Shown here piece after piece: positions 34,706-44,370 of a stretch of DNA of 64,000 nucleotides (positions are counted from its first letter, which is position 1; each line of letters opens with the position of its first letter). The position numbers were made by a program, and so were the translations under genes. The stretch is from Stereocaulon alpinum. Taxonomy: Eukaryota; Ascomycota; Lecanoromycetes; Lecanorales; Stereocaulaceae. The DNA lies in assembly GCA_018257865.1 (NCBI GenBank), contig JAEUBA010000118.1:1-64000 (forward strand). Direction: 5' to 3'. The notes under the pieces were generated by a model. It saw only the letters and a program-made list of their open reading frames with translations. It was not told where the DNA came from and made no database searches.

Positions 34706-35853
34706 ATGCCAAATAACATTCTAGCTATTGTCAACGCTACTGGCCGGCAAGCAGCTTCCGTCGCCCGCGTCGGTGCGGCCGTTGGTTATCAGATCCGAGC
34801 GCATGTCAGCAATAGGACGCTCCCCGTCGCTCAGGAACTTGAATCTCTCGAAAATGTCACGCTTTATGAAGGCTCCCTTACCGATAAGGAGCTCATAGCA
34901 CGACTCTTCGCTGGCGCTCACAGAGCCTTTATCAATACCCTCACATGGGGCGATGAGGTTGCAATTGGCAAGTCCTTGGCCGATGCGGCTAAGAAGGCCA
35001 ATATCAAACATTACATCTACTCTTCTATGCCCGATCACAGCATCTATGGCATGGGCTGGCCAGCGGCGCCGCTATGGGCATCTAAATTTACGGTGGAGAA
35101 CTATATCCGGCAGGTAAGTGACGGATTCTTATAGGTACAGCCCGGCGACATGGATGGGTACTAATCGACCAGATCGGCCTCCCTGCTACCTTCGTCTATG
35201 CAGGTATCTACAACAACAATTTCACCTCCCTCCCCATGCCCCTTTTCTGTATGAAAGAACTACCCGACGGAAGCTTCGAATGGAAAGCCCCCTTCCACCA
35301 CGACATACCCATACCTTGGCTGGACGCCGAACACGATGTGGGGCCTACCGTTCTTCAGATTTTTAAAGACGGGCTGAGGAAATGGTCTGGGCATCGGTGC
35401 GTTTTCAATCTTTCACCCGTATCTGTTCCAGCATTGACACCATTCAGCATCGCCCTAGCATTCGAACTCCTAACACCCACCCGCGTCTGCCTCCTCTTCT
35501 CCCGCGCTCTTCGCCGCCCTGTGCGCTACGTCCAGTCTCCCACTATCGAGATCGAAGTCCCCGTCCCAGACGGCTATCTACAGCAGCTTCAAGCCATAGA
35601 ATCAATCTTTGGAAAGTACAAAGCGCCTTATTTTGGACCGGATATGGAAAAGCCGGGCACCAACAAGGAAGTCAATGGTATGGGAGGAAGGAAGAATGGA
35701 GATGCGAGTGCGAGCCCTGGTGGGGAGGGTACATGCGTTGCAGAGGCAAGGGCGCTATGGGGTGGCTGGAGGGGCATTGAGGAATATGCCAGGGAAGTGT
35801 TTCCGGTAGAGGAGGCGGCGAATGGCAAGACATGGATGAATGAGGAAGCCTGA
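34706..35853 (+). CDS. NmrA-like / NAD(P)-binding Rossmann protein
   Basis: Three exons: 34706-35113, 35173-35396, 35448-35853 (introns 59 and 51 bp); 345 residues. The N-terminus MPNNILAIVNATGRQAASVARV is the strand-loop-helix of an NmrA-type Rossmann fold; the usual GATGxxG is NATGRQA here. Then come NVTLYEGSLTD, FINTLTWGDE, AKKANIKHYIYSSMPD and GLPATFVYAGIYNNN, all in NmrA order. NmrA in Aspergillus is a redox-sensing co-repressor of nitrogen-catabolite genes; many relatives are isoflavone-reductase-like oxidoreductases, so the role here is open. Intron 2 is a stop-free multiple of three. Splicing joins GHR-IALAFELLTP, which fits the family better than the 17-residue read-through. Confidence 0.85.
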
Positions 35854-36420
35854 ATAGTACATCAGATGGAGTCTCGGTTTACGACCAGCATCATGAGGGG
35901 AAAAGCATTTACACATGGTGTTGGGAAGGTCTATCTTTGGGCGGAGTGACTTTATCATTCCTTAACTGGAACATGTCTTGCACATTGCGCAGCATCTTGG
36001 GCGGCTTACTGTCTTCCTCGGTAACGTGACCACGACTGTTGTCATTCCTTTGGTGAGATCGGTCTTTCTAGCTAGATCTGAGTTTCTAGGTCTATAGAAT
36101 GGTGCATTGAACGTTAGCGGTGCAGGCGTCGCACATATAGACGAAGTCGTAAAATGCGTCACAAAATCTGCCAATCCACTGATGCTCAAATTGAGACATT
36201 TATTCACCCGACTTTGGAGTGAACGTCCATCGTCTGATGATCAAGTTGGTCTAATCATCCAAACACATTCCTATGTTCCCCAAGGCCATGCTGGCAAGAT
36301 TTGGTCTTGTACAATCGGCCCCATGCCCAATCCTGAGAGAGGAGATACTGATCTATATCCCAACGCCGCGCTATGCAAGCCATGTCCAAAAAGTCCCATC
36401 TCATCCCTCCACCGGATCTA
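35854..36420. other. Convergent intergenic interval
   Basis: 567 bases between the 3' ends of the NmrA-like gene and TIM22. No supported gene. Confidence 0.6.
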
Positions 36421-37145
36421 TCAATCCATCCGCATATAAGAATCGATAGCAGCACTAAACGCCGCAAACCCCACACACCCAATAGCAGCAGCCTGCGGTC
36501 CAGCTTTCGCCCCAAGTGCACCTCCCGTTATACAACCCGCAGCTATGCCATTTGTGAGGTCGTTCTTTGCTCGATACTGCACACGCGCCCTATATCAGCA
36601 ACCAGGATATATCCCCACTCAAAGAAAGGAAGCATTAACAAAAGCTAAAACATACACCTTCAATACAACATTCCGTCCCAGCGAAGATGGCTCCCACAAG
36701 CCCAAAATTCTTCGCAGAGCTAAAGGACCGCGATCCCATATCTTTGAAGCCTCGTCGCAGCTGTTCTCGGAGCGGTAGCTTGGCGAGTTGTTGGCCTGAT
36801 GCGCTTAGGGGTGTATCGTAGCTCATCTGCCGTCATTAGTATTATCATCATCAGCGAAGCTCTTATCAACATTCAACCCAATGCGCTGAACGTCCCACAT
36901 ACACTCGACATAAATAGCCCGAATGCCCCACCTAACGCGAAGCCCATACCGCCTGATATCACTGTCTTGAAGGGACAGCTCTCCATAGCTCCTTGCATCT
37001 GTTTATTCCCGAGGTGTTAGATGCATGCCATTCGTCTACTGCGCTGGGGGTGTAAGCTTACGGCTTTGACCATGGCGGCTTCTTGGTCGCTCATTCCGGC
37101 GGTCTGACCGCCTCCCCCTGCGCCCGACATGCCTGGGAAATACAT
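36421..37145 (-). CDS. TIM22: Mitochondrial inner-membrane translocase subunit Tim22
   Basis: Four exons on the minus strand: 37062-37145, 36903-36998, 36656-36826, 36421-36576 (introns 63, 76 and 79 bp); 168 residues. The product reads [14 protein letters not shown]... then [88 protein letters not shown] and a final hydrophobic helix. This is the Tim17/22/23 fold with four membrane segments and Gly-rich helix contacts; the MESCPFK and GYRAKND blocks are Tim22-specific. It forms the carrier-protein insertion channel of the inner membrane. All junctions are phase 0; donor GTATGT at 36,650-36,655 is chosen because it restores EGYRAKN. No single frame spans the gene. Confidence 0.92.
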
Positions 37146-37958
37146 GGTTGGCGAACAGCAAGCAAGGGATCATTGGATGGTTGAAGCTGGCGAATCTTCA
37201 ACAGCGGCGAAATTTTTGCCGCCGCTTAGGGCTACGGGTTAGGGCTTGGTGAAAGATGTTGAGCTAGCATTGCTTTTTGGCTTGTAGTTTCTCCTACCTA
37301 TGCGAGCCGTGGTGACCGTTCTATGAGGTTGGAATCGATGTATCAAAATTAGGTCATTCACGGTGGTACAAGACTTGATTCGTGGACTTTACGTTCAAGA
37401 GACCCAAAACAAAGTAAACAGGGACTGCTACTGGATGGATACATTGGCCGAGCACTGATTGGCATATGCAAGTACTTGCTGCGTCACGGCTCTCGCCTTT
37501 AGAGCTATGACTTTGCGAGACCCAGCACCACGTCAACTGGTATTTGAACAGAACCCGTAGTGTTCCATGATCTCCTTGAGCAGGATCTGGACTATTAACC
37601 CTTCTGTCAGCGTCCTCGCGGGCATGAAGGTAAATGTACGGCTGGTCATCTATCATACAATTCGTTGGGTTGTCTTCGGCTCCAAATTAATTAGTCTTCT
37701 TTTCGATCTCTCGAAGTTTAAGTCGACAATGGGTTTGCTACATCACTGGCTGATGCTCTAAGACTTCGCTCCCACTCGTCCGTCAACGTCGATGCCGTTG
37801 TCGACAACCTACTTGGCGATAGCTTCTTGAGGGCAGGCCACGGGATGTTGTCTTGCTTTCCACCCAGGGCAGTAGGCTTGCTAGAGCGAGGCTTTGCATC
37901 TAAAGAGCTTTTGACATCTTAGCATTGGTTCGACGCGTGAGGAGAAAGCAAAATAACC
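37146..37958. other. TIM22 promoter interval
   Basis: 813 bases upstream of TIM22 and downstream of the DUF4048 gene. Short frames on both strands lack any signature. Confidence 0.55.
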
Positions 37959-39173
37959 CTACCTCAAGCTCGTCCTAGGGCTACTCTTGTCAGTCAAAGG
38001 TGACGCCATTGGGTCGGCCATATAAAGTGCATCCTTTCTTCGAGGTGTGGATTCCTTTGCAGTCGGTGTATCCCAGTTATCCCATCCATCATCCTCGTCA
38101 GAGTCGCTTGAATTGGTAGTCGTTGTCGTTGGGTGATCGGCACCTGTCGACATCGAAGCTGCCCGGGTAGGTTGAGAAGAATTCTGGGTTACTCCTAAGC
38201 TATGGACATCGCTCGAGCTATCCACCTTCCTAGCCGGCCCTTCTTTCGTGCTGGTCGCCCTTTCTCGTATAGCTTGCCGCTTTGGTAAACTTCCTGGTGG
38301 GAGGCTAGATTGAACGCGTGGATCTGAAGTACTGGCTGCTTCGTCACCGACCGTGACCTGCTTCAGATCTTCAAAGAATGTCCACAGGCCATGCCTCAAA
38401 TCGCCAACGAGTTGCTTTCCAGTCTCTAACAACACTTCCCTTGGGGGTCCTTTGTACAACGAAGTGGAGGTGCTGGCCCCGTCGGTGGATGAACTCAGCT
38501 CATGGACCGTAGCTGAGGTTGCAACATCGTCGACTGTCTCTAGTGGATGTCTATTGTGTCCGATGCCTTGTAAGGAGGTGCGTGAGCTTGACAAAGCTTT
38601 GTCAGAATCACTTGGCGATAACAAGGAAAGGGTCCGTGTATGCCTAGACCCGGAGAAAACAGTCCGCTGTGAGGATCTTACACTCGAGGATGTCCTCTTC
38701 CGCCTGTCCAGCTCTCTATTGACACGCGCTGCTTCTTCGTCGTTAGTCAGAGATGGGCCAACCAGGGAAGTATGTAGCGGCTGTAGCTGCTCCAGATGCC
38801 GAAGCTCGTTCCTCTTCTTCGTTGCCTCCTGTGCTGCCCATTGCTTCTTGAGCTTCTCCAGCTCCAGCTCCGCCTTCTGTAGCTCCTCTTTCAACTCGAG
38901 CACGCGCCTTTCTTGGGCGGCCAATGCTGTTAGAAATGTATTGAATTCTCCATGATGCGGCGACCGTTTCTCAGGCGAAGGTGGCCGTGCAGAGAGAAAC
39001 GGAGTGCTGGGGACTGAGGAAGATGGGGTATGAGCTCGACTTTGACCATTGCTAGACTGTACAGAAGACCTGCTAGGGGACATCTCCAGGCTCCCCCTCA
39101 TCATGGTGGCAGAGTCTAAGCGAAGTGGAGCGATGTTTGGTGGTGGCATCGATTGCCTTTTGGTGTTTGCCAT
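37959..39173 (-). CDS. DUF4048-type fungal protein
   Basis: Single frame of 404 residues from an ATG at 39,173. The conserved core is NTFLTALAAQERRVLELKEE followed by a Lys/Glu-rich coiled coil (~80-125: LEKLKKQWAAQEATKKRNEL). Around 260-275 a short conserved block appears (ETGKQLVGDLRHGLWTFFEDL). The rest is Ser/Thr/Pro-rich and disordered, with an acidic-aromatic patch DSDEDDGWDNWDTP near the C-terminus. The assignment to DUF4048 comes from family memory of the coiled-coil block. Function is unknown; the layout suggests a cytoplasmic adaptor. The stop codon overlaps a possible donor (TTGAG/GTAGGG), so a small additional 3' exon is possible. Confidence 0.8.
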   Translation of the reverse strand: MANTKRQSMPPPNIAPLRLDSATMMRGSLEMSPSRSSVQSSNGQSRAHTPSSSVPSTPFLSARPPSPEKRSPHHGEFNTFLTALAAQERRVLELKEELQKAELELEKLKKQWAAQEATKKRNELRHLEQLQPLHTSLVGPSLTNDEEAARVNRELDRRKRTSSSVRSSQRTVFSGSRHTRTLSLLSPSDSDKALSSSRTSLQGIGHNRHPLETVDDVATSATVHELSSSTDGASTSTSLYKGPPREVLLETGKQLVGDLRHGLWTFFEDLKQVTVGDEAASTSDPRVQSSLPPGSLPKRQAIRERATSTKEGPARKVDSSSDVHSLGVTQNSSQPTRAASMSTGADHPTTTTTNSSDSDEDDGWDNWDTPTAKESTPRRKDALYMADPMASPLTDKSSPRTSLR

Positions 39174-39931
39174 TGTGGAGAAGAATGAGGGGCATAGGTC
39201 TTAGGTGCGATGTTAGTGAGACCTTCGATGCGCGTGATGCTTAGGGACAAGGAGGACAATGGCCGAGACTGAATAGACCTGATCCCATATCTACATTAGA
39301 CTTATGTGTACAGTGTTTCCCCAACCTACTACCACGGGCAGCGATAGCGACAGTATAGTAGTAGGGTAAGGACAGTAGTAAACAGTAAATACAGCAGGGT
39401 GATCAGAGCGTCGGCAGAAACCGCGTTCCTGCGCTAGGGTGGGGGCCGACATTGATGGCTTGGAAGCGAACGACAATCCAATTCAGCGACCATGCCCACT
39501 ATTGAAAAAGTCTAATGTTCCACATGGAATTTGGCATCCTGGTGTATGAGCAGATCCAGTGGATGATGACTATGCAAATCTATTGTACATTCGAAGACGC
39601 TGGCTATGCAGTTCTATTCAACAAGGGCTGCCCCCCTTTGAAACACCGATCCATGCTTTCGTATGTGAGGCCAAACACTTCAAAATTAGACATCGAAGAA
39701 GATAACGCTGTCTATGCACTGAGATGAGAGATCGAGTTGCCTCATACTGCATTTCGTGACGCTCACTATGCTCAATGTACCCAATATGCTTACGGAGAAA
39801 GCAGTCGAGATAGAAAAGAAGGTGTGACACCAGTCCATGCATCACGCCTGAGTGCACTGCACCCACAGGCTTGCAAATGGCTAGAAAGTTAATGCGCAGG
39901 AATCGAAGTTTAGAAGAACTTTTGGTGAAGG
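39174..39931. other. DUF4048 promoter interval
   Basis: 758 bases between the DUF4048 start and the 3' end of the kinase gene. No supported gene. Confidence 0.55.
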
Positions 39932-41946
39932 TCATACATTCGGCCATCGGACTTTTAGACCTTCAGCCCACTTGCCGTACAGAGCGTCAGCTAATTGCTT
40001 CGTATGCTCCATGCCAGGGACAAGCTGTCCAGGCAATTGCAGCTGCACTTGCTTGTCGGTCCACATCTCTTCGGTAGGTAGGAAGGAAGATTGTCGACGA
40101 CGGTGACTCTTAAGATGAGGATTGTTCTGAGCGAGAACAAGTTTTGGCTTTTGGGGAGTTGTAGGTTGCGAGGGTGGTAATAGTGACGACAGCTTTGGAT
40201 CACTAGGAAGGTAGGGTCAGCGCACTTCTTGCACCTCTTGCTAGCATTATACCCACTTCTGCACCTTCTCTATTATCAACTTCAATAGGTGATATTCTCC
40301 ATCCGGGTCATCTTTGTCTAATTGGTCCCACGCAAGTGCTGCCCGAGATATGGCTTCGCGCTTGACTGGACTTCCGGTCTGCGCGTAGGTCTCTTGGAAA
40401 GCCTGATCAATGGCCTTGGAGTAGGCTCTTCGACCAAGTAGCGCCTCTTTGGTCACAGTCGCAGCTATTGGTAGCTGATTTTCGTCTCTCTTAATAATTG
40501 ATGCATTGGGGGATGCTTCTGGAGATTTGTTTGATACACGTCGAAACAGTCGTACTGTAGATCCACCATTGCCAAAGCTAGTACTCGGTGCAAGCGGCTG
40601 CTTCTGTCCACTAGGTCTCCTCTTGGCTGGAGATGGAACAATTCCCGCAACGGATGATCTACGCTTCATCGTTGCTTTTCGTACTGTGGATGGTGGTGGT
40701 GATGGCTCTTGCTGAGCTTCATTAAGTGTCAAGCGACCGAGCATGTCTTCTGGATCCTCCTGTATCTCATGATGGACCACCGAAACCTTCCGACGTTTCT
40801 CAGTGTGTCGTTCAGCTGTCGTAGGTATCATCACTGTGGGAGCCTTGATAGTATCGAACACCCAGTCTTCCTTCTCCTCCAGAGCTGACATAGCTTTCAT
40901 TGTTTCTTCATAATATTTGGGATGAATAGATCTTCCTCTGCTGTTGTCCCACATTTGTCTCCGCTGGATTAGCTCTTGCAGAACCTCCACCCGACCTGCG
41001 TTCCTGATAAAGCGATGCTGGAGGAGTTCTTTTGCGGACGGTCGGCGATCTGGATCTTTCACGAGGCAAGCTGCAATGAAGTCTTTGAAGTCTCGACTAT
41101 AGCTGTTACCCTCGAGCCTTGGCGCCGGCGCCTTTGGAATCAGAAATAGAACTTTCATCGGGTGGGTACTGGCATTCGGTGGCTCTCCATTGGCCATCTC
41201 CATAGCTGTGATACCTAGTGACCAGAGATCGGCTTTGTAGTCATACCCAGCCTGCTGTATCACTTCAGGGGCCATCCAGAAAGGTGTGCCAACGAACGTA
41301 TTCCGTAGCGACTGGATGTTGGTGAGCTGCGCAGCAACGCCAAAGTCTGCAAGCTTGACTTTCCCAGAGTGTGCCAGTAGTACGTTCGCAGCTTTGACAT
41401 CACGATGTATTTTGCCCTCTTGGTGTAAATAGTCTAGTCCTAGAAGCAGTTCGCGGCAGATGATGGCGATGTGGTTCTCCTCGAATGGACCAGGTTTGAG
41501 CTGCTTTCATCAGCCGTGTTTTTCATGTCGACACTTCTCCCTAAGCCTACTAGATCTAGGCAAGAGCCTCCTCCCAAGTATTCCATCACGATCCACAGCT
41601 TGTGACCTCTCAGAAAGCTCGTCTTGTACTGCGTGACGAATGGACTGGCACATGTGCTAAGGACGGAGATCTCTTGTTGTATTTCTTGAATATCGTCGTC
41701 AGTAGATTCGAGGTCGATCTGCAAGGCTGTCAGATCAAGTCAACCATATGGAGAGTCTGTCTTCGCTCACATGCTTGATGGCCACCACTTCTCCAGACGC
41801 GATTTCAATTGCCTTGTAGACAACGCCGAAACTGCCACCTATCCAAACCAATTATGAGCTTCTGCTTGTAATGATGCTGGAATTTGGTACTCACTTCCAA
41901 GCTCCTCGAGGACTTGGTATTGATCCGCCATTGCGCTCTGATCCAT
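39932..41946 (-). CDS. STE20-family Ser/Thr kinase, GCK-III type (SPS1/SID1/MST-like)
   Basis: Five exons on the minus strand: 41895-41946, 41771-41838, 41551-41718, 40257-41500, 39932-40202 (introns 56, 52, 50 and 54 bp); 600 residues. The kinase domain is N-terminal: [10 protein letters not shown] (~17-26), catalytic Lys in VAIKH (~39), HRDVKAAN (~128-135), DFG (~148-150), GTPFWMAPE activation-loop end, [19 protein letters not shown]. This is the STE20/germinal-centre kinase layout. Residues ~300-460 are Ser/Pro-rich. The last exon supplies [13 protein letters not shown]...[23 protein letters not shown]...[20 protein letters not shown], a C-terminal block I recall from filamentous-fungal GCK-III kinases; an ORF scan stops before it at 40,247. 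Such kinases act in septation and polarity (SIN/MOR-type) cascades. Which orthologue it is remains uncertain. Confidence 0.92.
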
Positions 41947-42377
41947 TGCGCGAGAGGATGAACGTTGTGAATAATGGAAGGTCACCTCGAACACAGGAGC
42001 ATACCGTCAGCTTATGTGTTTTCGAACAGCTGTAGTAGCTCTCTGCATTCAAATGTGGCCTTCACATATGAGATTTGAAACGTAGTTTCGGACAAGTTTC
42101 GAGGTTTGTTGATAGGCGAGCGTCGAGTGGGCAACAATCGCGATTACGCTAGAGAAGTCTAGCCCAATGGTGATTCTTAAATTCCTCTCCAACGGGATGA
42201 CGATTGTTTGACGCAACAAAACTCTCTGTATTGACAGCCAACGATAATGTGTTCAATTAATCACCTCTCACTAGTTACGACTCGGGGCCGCGCTTTTCCG
42301 GAAGTGATCTCTGAAACCCTGGCGCTCCTTCTCATGCACGACTCATCCTAGAGTCGAGCAAAATCGATGTTCCAGTC
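41947..42377. other. Divergent promoter interval (kinase / sulfite oxidase)
   Basis: 431 bases between divergent starts. No gene supported. Confidence 0.6.
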
Positions 42378-43713
42378 ATGAAGACCGAGTACTCTGTTGA
42401 GGAACCGCTGAACAGAGAACCCAAAACCAAGGATCTGATCTCTAGGCAAGTCAATCTAGGTGTAAGGCTTTTCTATTGCTTATCTCTGGTAGCTACATTA
42501 CGCCAAACGACGACACTTCCTGCGATCGTAAGTACTTTCCCTTAGAGCCTCAATCACACCGATGCCAAATCGAGTCGCAAGACAAATTACCAGAAGATCT
42601 GTACCACCCCTATTCTTCTCATTTCCAGGGATGCTGACTCAGATTGATTTGCAGGCAACCATGGCCCTATACCGCACGTTAACGCTCAAGATCACAAGGT
42701 TAAGGTCGACGGCAATGTCAAAACCCCTCTCGAACTCTCAGTAGAAGACCTGAAAGCTCGCCTTCGCCAGCACGAGATCATAAGCGCCTTACAATGTGCT
42801 GGGAATCGTCGTCACCTCATGCGCACGTTGCTGAAGGAGGTTGATGGACTGGATTGGTTCGAGGGCGCATTGATGAATTGTAGATGGAAAGGCCCGAAGC
42901 TAAGAGACGTCCTCAATGAAGCCGGCGTCGATGTAAAAAATATGAAAGGAAGCCATGTTGAATTTGCTTGCTACAAAGTTCCGATCCAGGGAGGAGAGTC
43001 CTGGTATGGTGGAAGTATCGAGCTGGAGAGGGCCATGAGAGATGGTGCGGATGTTCTCGTTGCGCTGGAGGTGCGCTCGATGCGTGAACTGCATGGGTGA
43101 CATTGCTGACTCGTGTTAGATGAATGGGGAACCGCTACCTGTGAAGCACGGTTATCCAGTAAGAATAGTCGTCCCTGGGGTCTCCGGATGTAGTTCTGTG
43201 AAGTGGCTTGATCGTATCACAGTGCAATTAGAGGAGTCGAAGAATTTGTATCACGGATTCGATTACAAGATCCTTCCCCCACAAGCCACCGATAAAGAAG
43301 TAGCAAAGTAGTATTGGCATGTGACGCCAGCTTTGCAGGACATGCCCGTCAACTCAGTTGTTGCCATCCCCCAGACCGGAGACGAAATCAAACTTTCAGC
43401 CGCTGGGACCATCGAAGTGAAAGGCTACGCACTTCCGAAAGGTGATCAGGGTCCTGTGGTCAAAGTCGAAGTCTCTACAAATGACAGACGAACGTGGGAG
43501 AGAGCTGATATATTGACTCCGAAGGAGGGGCAGTCCAAGTGGGCTTGGACATTGTGGAAGGCTACAATTCGCATCGATAAAGGCTCGAAGAAACGAGTTA
43601 TCTCACGAGCCACCGATAAAGGTGGAAATGTGCAAACGGATAAGCCACAGTGGAACCCAAGAGGGGTGGCATACGATGGATGTGGTGGGGTGAGGGATCT
43701 GTTGGTGGTTTAA
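42378..43713 (+). pseudogene. Sulfite oxidase (Mo-cofactor), interrupted by one in-frame stop
   Basis: Four exons: 42378-42445, 42493-42527, 42655-43070, 43120-43713. Read through, the protein is ~370 residues and complete: EYSVEEPLNREP, ITPNDDTSCDRNHGPIPHV, LQCAGNRRHLMRTL with the Cys expected to ligate molybdenum, WKGPKLRDVL, YGGSIELERAM, NGEPLPVKHGYPVRIVVPGVSG, VKWLDRI, then the dimerisation domain (IPQTGDEIKLSAAGTIEVKGYA, NDRRTWERADI) ending AYDGCGGVRDLLVV. There is no cytochrome b5 domain, as in plant-type enzymes. The family oxidises sulfite to sulfate. A TAG at 43,309-43,311 falls inside the conserved (K)YWHVTPALQDMP block, where relatives have a sense codon. A single A-to-T change from AAG would explain it. 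All else is intact. Intron 1 uses a GC donor (AG/GCAAGT). The stop is either a recent null allele, a sequencing error or read-through. Confidence 0.85.
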
Positions 43714-44370
43714 AGCTCCGAAGCTACGCCAGGAGCTGCACTGCTGCCCGAGAGACGGAGTATTCGCCATAGATTGAATGAGCTTCTTGTTAGTAAACCT
43801 TATGGCATATCAGTAACTAAAGGCAGTCGTAACTTATTGCTGGGGTTCAACCGCAGCCGAAGTCAGGACTGGTCATCAGATTCAGGCGTATTTTTAACAA
43901 TGATATATCAATAACTGGTGAGGACCGGACTCCAATTGTTGGGGTATTGCTGCATTATTGAACAAGGTGAAGCTACCTTACTCGAGCTATTTCGAAAGCT
44001 GGATGGATCGGATTGAAGGCGCTCGGCTGCAGGTCATGGATCATGGCACTACGGTAGAACTAGCCACGCGAGCGATTCCAACGGTCTGGATCTAGAAGTG
44101 GCGTTTGCACTCGCTAACGTACCGTAACGGTCTTGAACTGGTTTCGAAGAAATCATGACCTGTCGATTGCGATAATTATGGCTCCAGACCTCTTTTTCAT
44201 CATACCTCAGTCGCTTGAAGCTGTCCTACCAGCCCGTCTCCTTCTAAATGATCAAGTCTTGACCGCCCACCAGTCGCGGCCGCGTCTAATACAGCGATGC
44301 GATGAAGCCTCACTGCCCATTATAAGACAGAAGGCCTTTCACAGACCCTACAGATCCCACAAGGCTTTCG
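43714..44370. other. Intergenic interval upstream of DUF3292 gene
   Basis: 657 bases between two plus-strand genes. No supported coding content. It should hold the sulfite oxidase 3' UTR and the DUF3292 promoter. Confidence 0.55.

Noticed and set aside
38353..38955. 200-codon plus frame
   Set aside because: Antisense of the DUF4048 gene; its Ser/Cys composition is the complement of the coiled-coil codons.
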